From the NCBI RefSeq assembly GCF_011059105.1, contig NZ_JAALLS010000016.1:38397-102396 (forward strand): 64,000 nt of DNA, in the 5' to 3' direction. How positions within the stretch are numbered: the stretch's first letter is position 1; every line of letters starts with the position of its first letter. This document shows, in pieces, positions 27,723 through 37,118 of the stretch. Position numbers and translations under genes: made by a program. Below the pieces are notes generated by a model that saw nothing but the letters and a program-made list of their open reading frames with translations, was not told the DNA's origin and searched no databases. This stretch comes from Fodinibius halophilus (GTDB taxonomy: Bacteria; Bacteroidota; Rhodothermia; Balneolales; Balneolaceae).

Positions 27723-29846
27723 TTAATCTTGGTGGAATTTTTCACCTGATTGAGCATGCTCTTTCAAGATATCAGCCGGGGTGAAGCGGGGCCCGTGTTT
27801 TTGCTCGTATTTTTGTAGTCGTTCGACAATAGTATCAGCTCCTTCGCGGTCGATATATCGAAATGGCCCACCCAGAAATGGCGGAAATCCAAGTCCCAGC
27901 ACGGCCCCCAGATCCCCATCAACGGGATTGTGGAGGATATCTTCTTGCAGGCACCAGGCGGCCTCATTGACCATAGTTAATGTCATACGTTGCTGTACGG
28001 TATCTGCATCCATAGAAGTGCGTCCGGAACCGCCAAAGAATTCATAGATTTCTTCGTTGGGCTCATCCTTTTTAGTTTTGCCATTTTCTTGTTTGTACCG
28101 ATAAAACCCTTTTTTGTTTTTGCGACCTTTGTATCCTGCCTCAAAAAGTTCTTCCGGTTTGGTACTGGGATTTACCCCACGTTCGGCAAAGAGATCATTC
28201 AGTACCTTGGTAATATGTGCTGCCACGTCAATACCTACTTCATCAAAGAGTGCCGCGGGACCTACCGGAAAGCCGAAGTTCTTCATATGGCTGTCCAGCT
28301 CTTTAATAGCAATGCCTTCTTCGAGCAGCATCAGGGCTTCGTTCATAAATGGAGAGAGGATCCGGGTGGTATAAAAACCCGGTCCGTCATTTACTACAAT
28401 CACATGCTTGCCCTGCTGTATGCCTACCTCACGCGCTGTAGCGGTAACCCAGTCGGCGGTTTGGTCGGTGGTAATAATTTCGAGCAGCGGCATCTTGGGG
28501 ACGGGTGAAAAGTAGTGCATGCCCACCACCTGTTCCGGACGGTCGGCAGCATCTGCAATATCCTCAATAGGCAGGGAGGAGGTGTTGGAGGCAAAGATAG
28601 CATGGTCCGACGTGGCCTCCTCTACTTCCTGTAGTATCGATTGTTTGAGATCCAGGTCCTCAAAAACAGCCTCGATAACCAGATCCGTATTTTTAAAGCC
28701 CTTGTAGGTTTCCGTAGGAGTTACCAGGCTGGAGATGCGATCTCGTTCAAAAGAGGAGATAATATGTTTCTTGCGTTTCTTTTCCAGCCGTTGCCAGATA
28801 TCTTTCTTGCCTTCTCCGGCCTGTTCCACGGTTTGGTCTTTCAGTAAAACGCGGTAGTCATTATTGGCACTTACATCCGCAATACCCGAGCCCATGAGCC
28901 CGGCCCCAAGCACGCCAATTTTTTCGACTTCCCGACCCTTATCTTCGTCGGAATTTTTCTTGGCCCCCTGCATGGCAAAGAAGAGGTTTACCAGGGCTTC
29001 CGATTCCGGGGTAGCCGCTAGCTTTCCAAAGTTGACGGATTCCAGTTCAAGTCCGGCTTCCATACCATTTTCATAGCCCTCTTTTACACAATCGATAATC
29101 TTGTCGGGGGCGGGGTAGTTTCCTTTTGTTTTGGATTTCGAACGCTTGCGGGCCTGAGAGTAGATAATCTTCCGGAGCGGACTCAACCCCTCCATAAGCT
29201 GGTGGAGCAGGCTTCGCTTATCTTTTCGCTCAAAGTTATCTTTATTAATTTTTGCAACCGCCTTTTTAGCTGCGGTGAGTACGGCATCGCGGTGGGTAAG
29301 CTCATCCACCAATCCCAGTTTATATGCTTTTCGGGGATAGATTGTTTTGCCCGTTAACATATAGGTGAGCGCATTTTGAACACCTATTAATCGGGGCAGG
29401 CGCTGGGTTCCTCCGCCGCCGGGAAGCAGTCCCAGCTGTACTTCGGGTTGCCCCATCGTGGTATCGGAATGCTCCGAAGCTACGCGATAGTTACAGGCCA
29501 TGGCTACCTCCATTCCCCCGCCAATACAGGAGCCGTGAATGGCTGCTACTACGGGCTTGGGGTAGTTTTCGAGCTTTAGCAGCAGCTTGTTGCCTCGCCG
29601 GCTCAACTCTTCAATACCTTCCGGGGCTGACTTGTTTTTGAGCATCTCTACATCGGCGCCGGCAATAAAATTGCTCTCTTTGCCGCTTACCAGTACGATC
29701 CCTTCAATAGAGTCGGGGTCGGTATTTTGCAAGAGGTCCTGGAATTCACCGATTAACTGTTCGTCCAGTTTATTTACTTTTTCGCCGGGTTGATCCAGCG
29801 TTACAACCAGTACACCGTCTTCATTTTCTGTCGATAGATAACTCAT
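27723..29846 (-). CDS. fadJ: Fatty-acid oxidation multienzyme, alpha subunit (FadB/FadJ type)
   Basis: 707 aa. The N-terminal enoyl-CoA hydratase domain has catalytic glutamates E113 (GMEVAMAC) and E135 ([15 protein letters not shown]) and the oxyanion motif AGADVEM. The L-3-hydroxyacyl-CoA dehydrogenase part begins at about 305 ([16 protein letters not shown] site) and has [19 protein letters not shown], with C-terminal HCDH domains ([14 protein letters not shown]). It works with the thiolase 32 bases upstream in one operon to complete the beta-oxidation cycle. Confidence 0.94.
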   Translation of the reverse strand: MSYLSTENEDGVLVVTLDQPGEKVNKLDEQLIGEFQDLLQNTDPDSIEGIVLVSGKESNFIAGADVEMLKNKSAPEGIEELSRRGNKLLLKLENYPKPVVAAIHGSCIGGGMEVAMACNYRVASEHSDTTMGQPEVQLGLLPGGGGTQRLPRLIGVQNALTYMLTGKTIYPRKAYKLGLVDELTHRDAVLTAAKKAVAKINKDNFERKDKRSLLHQLMEGLSPLRKIIYSQARKRSKSKTKGNYPAPDKIIDCVKEGYENGMEAGLELESVNFGKLAATPESEALVNLFFAMQGAKKNSDEDKGREVEKIGVLGAGLMGSGIADVSANNDYRVLLKDQTVEQAGEGKKDIWQRLEKKRKKHIISSFERDRISSLVTPTETYKGFKNTDLVIEAVFEDLDLKQSILQEVEEATSDHAIFASNTSSLPIEDIADAADRPEQVVGMHYFSPVPKMPLLEIITTDQTADWVTATAREVGIQQGKHVIVVNDGPGFYTTRILSPFMNEALMLLEEGIAIKELDSHMKNFGFPVGPAALFDEVGIDVAAHITKVLNDLFAERGVNPSTKPEELFEAGYKGRKNKKGFYRYKQENGKTKKDEPNEEIYEFFGGSGRTSMDADTVQQRMTLTMVNEAAWCLQEDILHNPVDGDLGAVLGLGFPPFLGGPFRYIDREGADTIVERLQKYEQKHGPRFTPADILKEHAQSGEKFHQD

Positions 29847-29878
29847 AATAGTAGTCTATAAGAAATTGGAATCTGAAA

Positions 29879-31189
29879 TTAGCCGTCAAAGCGTTCCAGG
29901 ACAATGGCATGTCCCTGCCCGCCTGCAGCGCAAGCGGCCACAAGTGCGAGCTCTCCGTCTTCGTGATGAAGGCGATTTGCTGCGGTTGTTACAAGGCGGA
30001 CACCCGTAGCTCCGAAGGGGTGTCCCAGTGAAAGGGAACCGCCCCAGCAGTTGAATTTATCCATAGGGATTTCGCCCACCTTTTGGTCGCGGTCTAGCTT
30101 TTCTTGGGCAAAAGTGTCGGAGTTTAATGTTTTAAGCACCGTCAAAATCTGTCCGGCAAAAGCCTCATGAAATTCAAATACATCGATATCGGAAAGCTGC
30201 AGACCCATAGCATCAAGCACCTTGGGCGTAGCATACGCCGGACCCAGCAGCAGTTCATCTTCCGGGTCTTGCGCTACATAAGTATAGCCCCTCAAATAAG
30301 CTTTGGGCGTAATACCTTTTTGCAGCGCAGCTTCCTTTTCCATGATGAGAGAGGCCGAAGCCCCGTCGGTAAAGGCCGATGAATTTCCGGCCGTGATAGT
30401 ACCGTGCGGCTTTATAAAAGCGGGAGAGAGTTTCTCCAGCTTCTCCATCGAGGTATCTTCGCGAAAGGTGTTGTCGTGTTCAATCGTATCAAAATCGGGA
30501 GGCACCGCTGCCGGCAGAAGCTCGGGATCGAGCCACCCTTCATTTGTTGCCTTTGCTGCCAGCTGATGCGAGCGGAGCGCATACTCATCCTGCTCTTGAC
30601 GGCTGATACCAAAGTGGGCTGCCATCCGATCACAGCTTTCGCCCATCGTTTCGCCGGTCGAAAATTCAGCGATTGCGGGGATCTCCGGCAGCAGATGGGA
30701 GGGACGTAAGCCTTTGAAAAATTTCAGAAAATCGCTGATCGATTTATACTTACGTGCTTCCAACAGTTTTTGCCGAAACGTCTTGCGAAAGCGAATGGGG
30801 ATGTCGGACATCGTTTCGGTTCCACCGGCAAGTACCGCTTTGGCTTGTCCCGCTTTAATCAGGTTAATAGCGCTGGTAACCGCCTGGTTCGAAGAGATGC
30901 AGGCTTGCGTTACTGTATGGGCCGGAACGTGATTGGGGATGCCTGCGCCCAGTGCCGACTCCCGCGCTACGTTGCTGGTGTTAACATCCTGTATAACCGT
31001 CCCCATGATAACCCGGTCGAGATCGCCGCCATCAATAGGGGCGCGGCTGATGATGCCTTCTACCGCCAGCCTGCCCAGGTCATAGGCCATTAAGTCGTTG
31101 TAGCCGGTCCCCGAACGCTGAAAGGGAATTCTGCCGCCGTCGACAATTACTGCTTCTAACTGAGATCCATTGGTTGATTGATCAGCCAT
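29879..31189 (-). CDS. fadI: Acetyl-CoA C-acyltransferase (3-ketoacyl-CoA thiolase)
   Basis: 436 aa, the last step of beta-oxidation. The nucleophile Cys is in VTQACISSNQA at about residue 97, the conserved FEFHEAFAGQ and GHPFGATGVR hold the catalytic His residues, and the second Cys is in ACAAGGQGHA at the C terminus. The length and NHVPAHTVTQAC context place it with FadI-type long-chain thiolases. It is the first gene of the two-gene beta-oxidation operon. Confidence 0.93.
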   Translation of the reverse strand: MADQSTNGSQLEAVIVDGGRIPFQRSGTGYNDLMAYDLGRLAVEGIISRAPIDGGDLDRVIMGTVIQDVNTSNVARESALGAGIPNHVPAHTVTQACISSNQAVTSAINLIKAGQAKAVLAGGTETMSDIPIRFRKTFRQKLLEARKYKSISDFLKFFKGLRPSHLLPEIPAIAEFSTGETMGESCDRMAAHFGISRQEQDEYALRSHQLAAKATNEGWLDPELLPAAVPPDFDTIEHDNTFREDTSMEKLEKLSPAFIKPHGTITAGNSSAFTDGASASLIMEKEAALQKGITPKAYLRGYTYVAQDPEDELLLGPAYATPKVLDAMGLQLSDIDVFEFHEAFAGQILTVLKTLNSDTFAQEKLDRDQKVGEIPMDKFNCWGGSLSLGHPFGATGVRLVTTAANRLHHEDGELALVAACAAGGQGHAIVLERFDG

Positions 31190-31642
31190 AATATATATGT
31201 ACGAGTGAAAGACAACGAATATGTTAATACAACTCTAAAATGGGTGAAACCAACCCCTAAATCAAGAGAAAACTTAACAGTGTTAACCTAGTGTAGTTAT
31301 TGGTTAATCGGGAAAGTGGTTATTTGTTGTTTTTGGTATGTAGTCAGGTAACTGGGCGTTTGCAATATTGAGAGTACTGGGCTGAGTAAGTGACCTTAGT
31401 TTTTAAGTATTACGTAATAAGGCAAAATATTCAAAATAAGACCGCTGACGGTGGACGGCTGACCGGCTTAGCGTGCAACGGATAACCTACGCCTCACTAT
31501 CCAATCTCAGTTAACAAATAACTGATAACGAATAACAAAATCGTTGACGCCGATAGATACATTCACTGGGATAATGACTTTACTTTCTTACTGGCAATGC
31601 ACTGGGGATATTTTCCGGTTCTCAAATTGTTTCAAAAATTGT
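31190..31642. repeat. Intergenic composite repeats between thiolase and tRNA-Val
   Basis: A stretch of about 450 bases without genes. From 31293 it repeats the GTAGTTATTGGTTA element also found at 25890, including a core at 31337-31366 (TATGTAGTCAGG, then TAACTGGGCGTTTGCAAT). At 31436-31530 there are word-like repeats of the GACGGTGGACGGCTGACC type, then ATAACTGATAACGAATAAC. Nothing protein-coding is seen. Confidence 0.6.
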
Positions 31643-31673
31643 TTTGTCAGATTGTAGATAATCCGTATATTTG
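31643..31673 (+). promoter_or_regulatory. Promoter of tRNA-Val
   Basis: TTTG at 31643-31646 and TATATTTG at 31666-31673 with a 19-base spacer match the Bacteroidota primary promoter consensus in every defined position. Transcription should start near 31680, leaving a 75-base leader before the tRNA. Confidence 0.75.
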
Positions 31674-31754
31674 TGCTCTCTCAAAAAGGGGCGATTAACT
31701 CTCCTGCACATAAAGCTTCGGAGAGTTGGTAGTTCTGGGAGAAAATTTTTTGAT

Positions 31755-31828
31755 GGGCGATTAACTCAGCGGTTTAGAGTGCTTCCCTTACAAGGAAGAA
31801 GTCGCAGGTTCGAATCCTGCATCGCCCA
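31755..31828 (+). tRNA. tRNA-Val (anticodon TAC)
   Basis: All stems of the cloverleaf can be paired by eye. The acceptor GGGCGAT (31755-31761) pairs with ATCGCCC (31821-31827), the D arm is ACTC/GAGT, the anticodon stem is CTTCC/GGAAG around loop CTTACAA, and the T arm is GCAGG/CCTGC around TTCGAAT. The anticodon TAC reads GTA and other Val codons. The CCA end is not encoded (A is followed by CT). Confidence 0.96.
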
Positions 31829-31833
31829 CTCTC

Positions 31834-31868
31834 AAGCCTTGCAAGTCATCGACTTGTGAGGCTTTTTT
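31834..31868 (+). terminator. Rho-independent terminator after tRNA-Val
   Basis: The 14-base arms AAGCCTTGCAAGTC and GACTTGTGAGGCTT pair nearly perfectly around ATC and are followed by six T. It lies five bases after the tRNA. Confidence 0.85.
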
Positions 31869-32097
31869 GTTTTTGTAGAAATCTTTTCTCGGTAGATATT
31901 GGAGAACCAAGAATTATCAGCCCTTCTAACTGGTGCCCAAATCCCTATGGTAATAAGAAACAGTGAAGAGTCCCTGTTTTGTAAAAAAAGTAAATTCTAT
32001 TTTTTAGCGCTGGGGTTTGACCAATCTTTCGAAATTGCTATGTTGCGTTACATTCTATCAAGAGAAATAGTGCCCCTGAAGCCATAGAAATGGAGTA

Positions 32098-32832
32098 ATG
32101 ATGGTTTATGATCCCAAAAAACATAACCGCCGTTCTATTCGTCTAAAGGGCCATGATTACGCATCGCCCGGCCTGTATTTTTTGACCTTCTGCGTGCAAA
32201 ATCGGGAATGTCGGTTCGGAGAAATAAAAAATGGAAAGATGATTTTTAATACCGCCGGTCGGTTCGTAGATAAATGGTGGAAAAAGATCCCTGAGAAATT
32301 TCCAAACAGTCGGTTAGACGTTTATCAGGTCATGCCTAACCATTTTCACGCCATCGTTGAAATTACCGATCCCGACAAAACTGTAGAGGTCGATCCGCCT
32401 GTTAACAGGGGTAAAGGGGGTAGTCAAGATCGGGGCGGATACGCGGATCCGCCCCAACCAGATTCGTCGCAATCAGGTCCATCCCAACCAGATTCGGCCC
32501 AATCAGATTCGAGTCAACCGGCTATAAATCCCGAAAACGAAGGGGCTGATCCACGTATCAGCCCTGAACGTAATGAACGGTTAAAACCGGATTTTGAACC
32601 GCGCCAGGCGTCTATTCCGAAGATCGTGCAGTGGTTAAAAACCATGACCACCAATGAATATATTAAAGGCGTCAAAAAGGATCAGTTTCCACCATTCGAT
32701 CGCAGGTTATGGCAACGAAATTATTATGATCACATCATCCGGGATAAAGGTTCACTGGAACGCATCCGCTATTATATTATCCAGAACCCATCCCAATGGC
32801 AGGAAGATCAAAATAATCCGGGAAATGTTTAA
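32098..32832 (+). CDS. RAYT-like transposase with repeat-built internal linker
   Basis: 244-aa Y1/HUH-type transposase. The opening HNRRSIRLKGHDYASPGLYF, the metal motif in MPNHFHAIVEI (about residues 81-91) and the C-terminal block RRLWQRNYYDHIIRD, then YIIQNPSQW, define the family. The catalytic halves are split by a 60-residue low-complexity linker (about 100-160, rich in Q, P, D and S) coded by four 15-base tandem repeats with palindromes on each side. The start could be either of two adjacent ATGs (32098 or 32101). It is the second HUH gene in the window, only distantly similar to the first. It is a single gene, 229 bases after the tRNA-Val terminator. Confidence 0.85.
   Translation: MMVYDPKKHNRRSIRLKGHDYASPGLYFLTFCVQNRECRFGEIKNGKMIFNTAGRFVDKWWKKIPEKFPNSRLDVYQVMPNHFHAIVEITDPDKTVEVDPPVNRGKGGSQDRGGYADPPQPDSSQSGPSQPDSAQSDSSQPAINPENEGADPRISPERNERLKPDFEPRQASIPKIVQWLKTMTTNEYIKGVKKDQFPPFDRRLWQRNYYDHIIRDKGSLERIRYYIIQNPSQWQEDQNNPGNV
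32432..32564. repeat. In-frame palindromes and 15-bp tandem repeats inside the transposase
   Basis: A hairpin at 32432-32455 (GGGGCGGAT and ATCCGCCCC, six-base loop), four 15-base units at 32455-32514 (pattern CAACCAGATTCGKCS) and a second hairpin at 32543-32564 (GGGCTGAT and ATCAGCCC, six-base loop). Just before them lies a perfect 12-base palindrome CCTGTTAACAGG (32398-32409). All are within the reading frame. Confidence 0.75.
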
Positions 32833-33023
32833 TTTATCTCATCACTGCTAATGGAGTTGTTTGAAGGGTTGGGAGTTTTTTCGAAAGCCTTTAGAGATGA
32901 CAATACAGGTTAGGTGATTATTTAGAGCAAATTACCTATCCGCTGTTTGTGAGACGGTGGGTCTAACAAACGCTTTTCTCCTTCATACGCTTCCCACTCT
33001 GCTATATTTTAGATATGGAAAGA

Positions 33024-33061
33024 GAATGAAAGAAAAATATATATTTCGAAATGAAATAAAA
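33024..33061 (+). promoter_or_regulatory. Candidate operator/promoter upstream of DUF3472 gene
   Basis: GAATGAAAGAAAAA at 33024-33037 is repeated exactly upstream of susC (42175-42188). It is followed at once by a -7-like TATATTTC (33039-33046) and a second GAAATGAAATAAAA block. The GAAA direct-repeat style resembles DeoR/AgaR operators as I recall them. Confidence 0.45.
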
Positions 33062-33106
33062 TATTATATCTTTTGTTTTAAGTTTAATGAAAGATGATAA
33101 GTGACA

Positions 33107-34456
33107 ATGAGAGATCAGCTATGTTCGAGCGTAAAGATGGTAAAAGCGGTTGTTTTATTATTTATAGTCCCCATTCTTTTGGGGTGTACCGGTAACACGC
33201 AGGTAAATGGTCAAAAACAGCAGCAATATTTAAAGGAAGTTCAGGTGCCGGTAGGGGGCAATACCTATCAGACCAATACCCAAAGTAATGAATCTATAAC
33301 AACAGAAGGCATTGAGCAGTGGAGTAGCTCAAAGAGCATCTTTAGTACCTTTGTTAAAATTACCGGGGCTGATAGTTTTAAGGTATCGGCACGGGCTAAG
33401 TTATCATCAGCTGGCAGTACAATAGCTATTACTTCTGGGGATAGGACAGAAGAAGTAGAAATCTCTGGAAGTGACAGCTATATAGCTACGGAAGCTCCTG
33501 TCTTTCCGATTAAAAAAGAGGGATATGTGCAGATCGATTTAAAGGGGATTGATAAATCCGGCACAAGTTTTGGGAAAGTCAGTGACCTTATTTTACATCT
33601 TCCCGAGCAGGCATCGGCTACTTATATCGAGAATAATGAGGAGAATAATTTCTACTGGGGCCGAAGAGGTCCGTCGGTGCATCTGCAACATACGCTGCCG
33701 GCCGAAAAAGATATTGAGTGGTTTTACAGTGAGATTACGGTTCATGAGGGCGAAGACCCGGTTGGATCCTATTTTATGGCGAATGGGTTTTCGGAAGGGT
33801 ATTTCGGAATACAGGTAAATTCAGAGCAGGAGCGGCGCGTGCTGTTTTCGATCTGGAGTCCCCATAATACGGATAACCCGGATGATATTCCCGAGGATGA
33901 GCGCATACAGCTGCTTGCAAAGGGCGATGGCGTGCAGGCCGGGAAGTTTGGTAATGAAGGGTCCGGCGGACAGAGTTATTGGGTATATCCCTGGAAGGTC
34001 GGTAATACATATAAATTTTTAAACAGGGTAAAGCCGGATGGCGACGGTAACACCATAAATACAGCTTATTTCTATGCACCTGAGCTGGGAGAATGGAAGC
34101 TAATTGCCAGTTTCTTGCGTCCCAAAACTGATAAATGGATGACGGGCGTTTATTCTTTCCTGGAGAACTTTATAGCCGGTAATGGATATAAAAAACGGAA
34201 AGGGCATTATGGCAACCAGTGGGTGCGGGACAAAAGTGGGGCATGGCACGAAATCACCCAAATTACGTTCACCGGAGATAAAATGGCAAACTCCGGATTT
34301 CGAGTTGACTTTGCCGGCGGTGTGGAAGACAACACTTTCTTCTTGCGAAACGGTGGTTTTGAAAATGGAGGAGTGCCTTTACAAAAAGAATTTAGCAGAG
34401 AAGCTATAGGCACTGCCCCGGAGATCTCTTTCGATAGCCTGCCAAAGGGGCAATAA
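33107..34456 (+). CDS. DUF3472 lipoprotein of the GalNAc locus
   Basis: 449-aa lipoprotein (lipobox LLGC about residue 27) with an N-terminal beta-sandwich like DUF5077 (residues about 45-165) and a DUF3472 domain (about 180-400) showing FYSEITVHEGEDPVGSYFMANGFSEGYFGIQ, GNEGSGGQSYWVYPWKVG and WMTGVYSFLENF. No function is established for DUF3472; in Bacteroidota it recurs with glycan-use genes. The ATG at 33107 is chosen over the GTG at 33101. It shares a candidate operator with the susC promoter and sits next to the DeoR regulator, which suggests it is part of the GalNAc system as a surface glycan-binding protein or unknown enzyme. Confidence 0.82.
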   Translation: MRDQLCSSVKMVKAVVLLFIVPILLGCTGNTQVNGQKQQQYLKEVQVPVGGNTYQTNTQSNESITTEGIEQWSSSKSIFSTFVKITGADSFKVSARAKLSSAGSTIAITSGDRTEEVEISGSDSYIATEAPVFPIKKEGYVQIDLKGIDKSGTSFGKVSDLILHLPEQASATYIENNEENNFYWGRRGPSVHLQHTLPAEKDIEWFYSEITVHEGEDPVGSYFMANGFSEGYFGIQVNSEQERRVLFSIWSPHNTDNPDDIPEDERIQLLAKGDGVQAGKFGNEGSGGQSYWVYPWKVGNTYKFLNRVKPDGDGNTINTAYFYAPELGEWKLIASFLRPKTDKWMTGVYSFLENFIAGNGYKKRKGHYGNQWVRDKSGAWHEITQITFTGDKMANSGFRVDFAGGVEDNTFFLRNGGFENGGVPLQKEFSREAIGTAPEISFDSLPKGQ

Positions 34457-34531
34457 AAAAAGTTGATTTCTTTTCTTATCTTAGCATTGCTGATTAAATT
34501 AGTGATTTTTAATAATGCCAGGAAGAAATAG

Positions 34532-35296
34532 ATGAAATCAACAGTTGATAGAAGGAATAAGATTATACAGAAAATCCAGAGTGAAGGATCTGTACGGGTC
34601 GATGAGCTGAGTGAAGAGTTTGATGTTTCGACGGTAACGATCCGCAATGATCTGGATTTCTTTGAGCAGAAGGGATTAATTGACCGCACATACGGCGGGG
34701 CGTTGTTGCGTAACAATGTTTATAATGACCCCTCTATTGAAGAGAAGAAAAAAATTAATGCCGAGGAGAAGAAGCGTATTGGTGAGTATGCGGCGGGTAT
34801 GATCAGTGAGGGGGAATCGGTAATCCTGGATTCGGGTTCAACCACCCGCGAAATAGCACTTCGCATCAAGGATAAGAAAAATATCACGGTCATGACCAAT
34901 GCCCTTAATATTGGGTTGGAGCTGGCCGGGTCATCAGGAGTAGAGGTGATGATGACGGGGGGAGTACTCCGTGATAAATCCTATTCGCTTGTTGGGCCTG
35001 AGGCAGAGCGCAATATGAAACATTATTATTTTGATACGCTCTTTTTGGGAGTAGACGGAATGGATTTTGAACACGGTCTAACGACCTCTAACCCGCTGGA
35101 AGCACAACTAAATTGTGTGATGGTAGAACGAGCCAATCGCGTTATAGCTGTGACGGATTCTTCAAAGTTTGATCGTCACAGCTTTTCTTTTATCTGTGAT
35201 TTAGATCCCATTAACGCAATTATCACTGATGATAAGATCTCCCCTGAGTTTGAGGAAAAATTCAAGAAGCGGGATATCGAAGTTGTAAAGGTATAG
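34532..35296 (+). CDS. agaR: DeoR-family regulator, AgaR-like
   Basis: 254-aa transcription factor. The N-terminal winged helix shows RVDELSEEFDVSTVTIRNDL then GLIDRTYGGALL, the DeoR signature. The C-terminal DeoRC sensor domain has ILDSGSTTREIA and TNALNIGLELA, and binds a phosphosugar in characterised members. Located 75 bases after the DUF3472 gene and convergent with the catabolic operon. It probably represses the locus until a GalNAc-derived phosphosugar (GalN-6-P or tagatose phosphate) accumulates. The name agaR rests on locus context. Confidence 0.88.
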   Translation: MKSTVDRRNKIIQKIQSEGSVRVDELSEEFDVSTVTIRNDLDFFEQKGLIDRTYGGALLRNNVYNDPSIEEKKKINAEEKKRIGEYAAGMISEGESVILDSGSTTREIALRIKDKKNITVMTNALNIGLELAGSSGVEVMMTGGVLRDKSYSLVGPEAERNMKHYYFDTLFLGVDGMDFEHGLTTSNPLEAQLNCVMVERANRVIAVTDSSKFDRHSFSFICDLDPINAIITDDKISPEFEEKFKKRDIEVVKV

Positions 35297-35306
35297 AGCC
35301 TATCTC

Positions 35307-37100
35307 TTAATCCCGTATGCTCAAGAGTTTCTTCCAGGCATGATAAAGAAGAACACCGGCTACGACTGTGACAATGGTTAAAGTAACAGCAGGAATGCTA
35401 TTGCCATAGATCCAATAGCCCGTAGCCAACAGGGCACCATAAATTACGATGGTGCCTAACACCATGCAGAGTATACCCTGGGGCACCATCCATCCGCCTT
35501 TCTCTTGTTCAATGGTATATCCATTGGCTTTGGCTTTTGCCCGTACTTTTTGCCATCCGGGTCCGCCGGGTTTAACAAGTTCGATAAATTTAACCAGCCG
35601 TTGTTGGTTGGTGGGACGTGTGAGATACATCGTAGTTACCCAGCCGATGGTGGTAATAACCACTCCCCAAATAAGTTCTTGCCAACTGGTTAGTGTGGGT
35701 AGTCCCGTATAGGAATGAAAAAACCGGAAGTAGATTGCGACTAAAAAAGAGATAATCATCGCTGCGATTTCGCTGGCTGCGTTGATTCGCCACCAAAACC
35801 AGCGGAGTATAAATATGAGTCCCGTGCCGGCTCCAATTTGTAGTAAGATCTGGAAGTTATCCAGTGCAGAACGCATGCCAAGTGCCAGGGCTCCGGAGAA
35901 AATCATCAGAATAACAGTAGAAACACGCCCGACCGTTACCAGCTCTTTTTCGGATGATTCCGGGCGTATAAATCGCTTATAAAAATCGTTAACCAGGTAC
36001 GAAGATCCCCAGTTTAAGTGTGTTGATATGGTTGACATATAAGCAGCAATGAGGGAGGCCAGCACTAATCCCACCAACCCTTTGGGAAGAAAGGTAAGCA
36101 TAGCCGGGTATCCCATATCATGGTCGGCGACTCCTGCTGCGGCCGGGAACGCTTCTTTCAAAGATGCGATATCGGGATAGACGATCAGGGAAGCCAGCCC
36201 TACAATAATCCAGGGCCAGGGGCGCAGGGCAAAGTGGGCGGCATTGAAAAAGAAGACGGCACCTACAGAGTGATTTTCATTTTTTGCGGCAAACATTCGT
36301 TGGGCGATATAGCCACCGCCGCCCGGTTCTGAGCCGGGGTAGTAGACACTCCACCACTGTACGGCCAGTGGAATAATAAGGAGGCCTAACATTTCGGAGG
36401 GGTTATTAAAGTTGGGAAAGATATTGAGCTTGGGTACTACTTCGGCATTGGTGATGAGGCCTTGCAGGCCCCCAACATCGGGATGCTGCAGGGCATAGTA
36501 AGCAGCGGCCAGTCCTCCCAGCAGAGACAAAAAGAACTGGAAGAAATCGGTGATCAGGATGCCTTTTAATCCCCCGAGTGAACTGTAGATAACGGTTACG
36601 GTACCGGCAATAAGGATGGTTTGGAGCGGGGTTAAGCCCATGAGTACGGTACCAAGCTTAATAGCCGCCAGCGAGACGGTTGCCATTACAATAATGTTAA
36701 ACAGAAAACCGAGATAGACGGCGCGAAAGCCCCGCAGAAATGCCGCAGATTTACCGCTGTAGCGCAGCTCGTAGAACTCCACATCAGTTAGGACTCCTGA
36801 TCGTTTCCAGAGTTGGGCATAGACAAAAACGGTTAACATCCCGGTAAGTAAGAAGGCCCACCAGCTCCAGTTTCCGGCAACGCCCTGCGTACGTACAATG
36901 TCGGTCACAAGGTTGGGCGTATCGGTTGAAAAAGTCGTAGCCACCATAGAAACACCAAGCAGCCACCACGGCATATTTTTACCGGCGGCAAAAAATTCAG
37001 TTGAGTCTTTGCCCGCCTGTCTGGCTACCCAAACGCCGATAACGAGTGAGAATACCAAATAAGCAGCTATGATTATCCAGTCAATTGAAGTCAGTAACAT
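35307..37100 (-). CDS. Sodium:solute symporter (SSS family)
   Basis: 597-aa inner-membrane transporter with about 14 helices. It has the SSS core motif with AGRS-like FFAAGKNMPWWLLGVSM, STDTPNLVTDIVRT, GGLKGILITDFFQF and the sodium-site region LVGLVLASLIAAYMSTISTHLN. It ends the catabolic operon (18 bases after the amidohydrolase). Expected substrate is the free amino sugar released by the GH109 enzyme, probably GalNAc. The sugar choice is inferred from neighbours. Confidence 0.88.
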   Translation of the reverse strand: MLLTSIDWIIIAAYLVFSLVIGVWVARQAGKDSTEFFAAGKNMPWWLLGVSMVATTFSTDTPNLVTDIVRTQGVAGNWSWWAFLLTGMLTVFVYAQLWKRSGVLTDVEFYELRYSGKSAAFLRGFRAVYLGFLFNIIVMATVSLAAIKLGTVLMGLTPLQTILIAGTVTVIYSSLGGLKGILITDFFQFFLSLLGGLAAAYYALQHPDVGGLQGLITNAEVVPKLNIFPNFNNPSEMLGLLIIPLAVQWWSVYYPGSEPGGGGYIAQRMFAAKNENHSVGAVFFFNAAHFALRPWPWIIVGLASLIVYPDIASLKEAFPAAAGVADHDMGYPAMLTFLPKGLVGLVLASLIAAYMSTISTHLNWGSSYLVNDFYKRFIRPESSEKELVTVGRVSTVILMIFSGALALGMRSALDNFQILLQIGAGTGLIFILRWFWWRINAASEIAAMIISFLVAIYFRFFHSYTGLPTLTSWQELIWGVVITTIGWVTTMYLTRPTNQQRLVKFIELVKPGGPGWQKVRAKAKANGYTIEQEKGGWMVPQGILCMVLGTIVIYGALLATGYWIYGNSIPAVTLTIVTVVAGVLLYHAWKKLLSIRD

Positions 37101-37118
37101 AAGTGAGGTCTCAGAGTT

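Noticed and set aside
31899..32087. 62-residue frame between the tRNA terminator and the transposase
   Set aside because: TTG start, no ribosome site and no recognisable pattern. Likely chance.
36120..36332. Plus-strand frames inside the SSS transporter
   Set aside because: Shadow of the transporter gene in other frames, with no start signals or protein-like composition.
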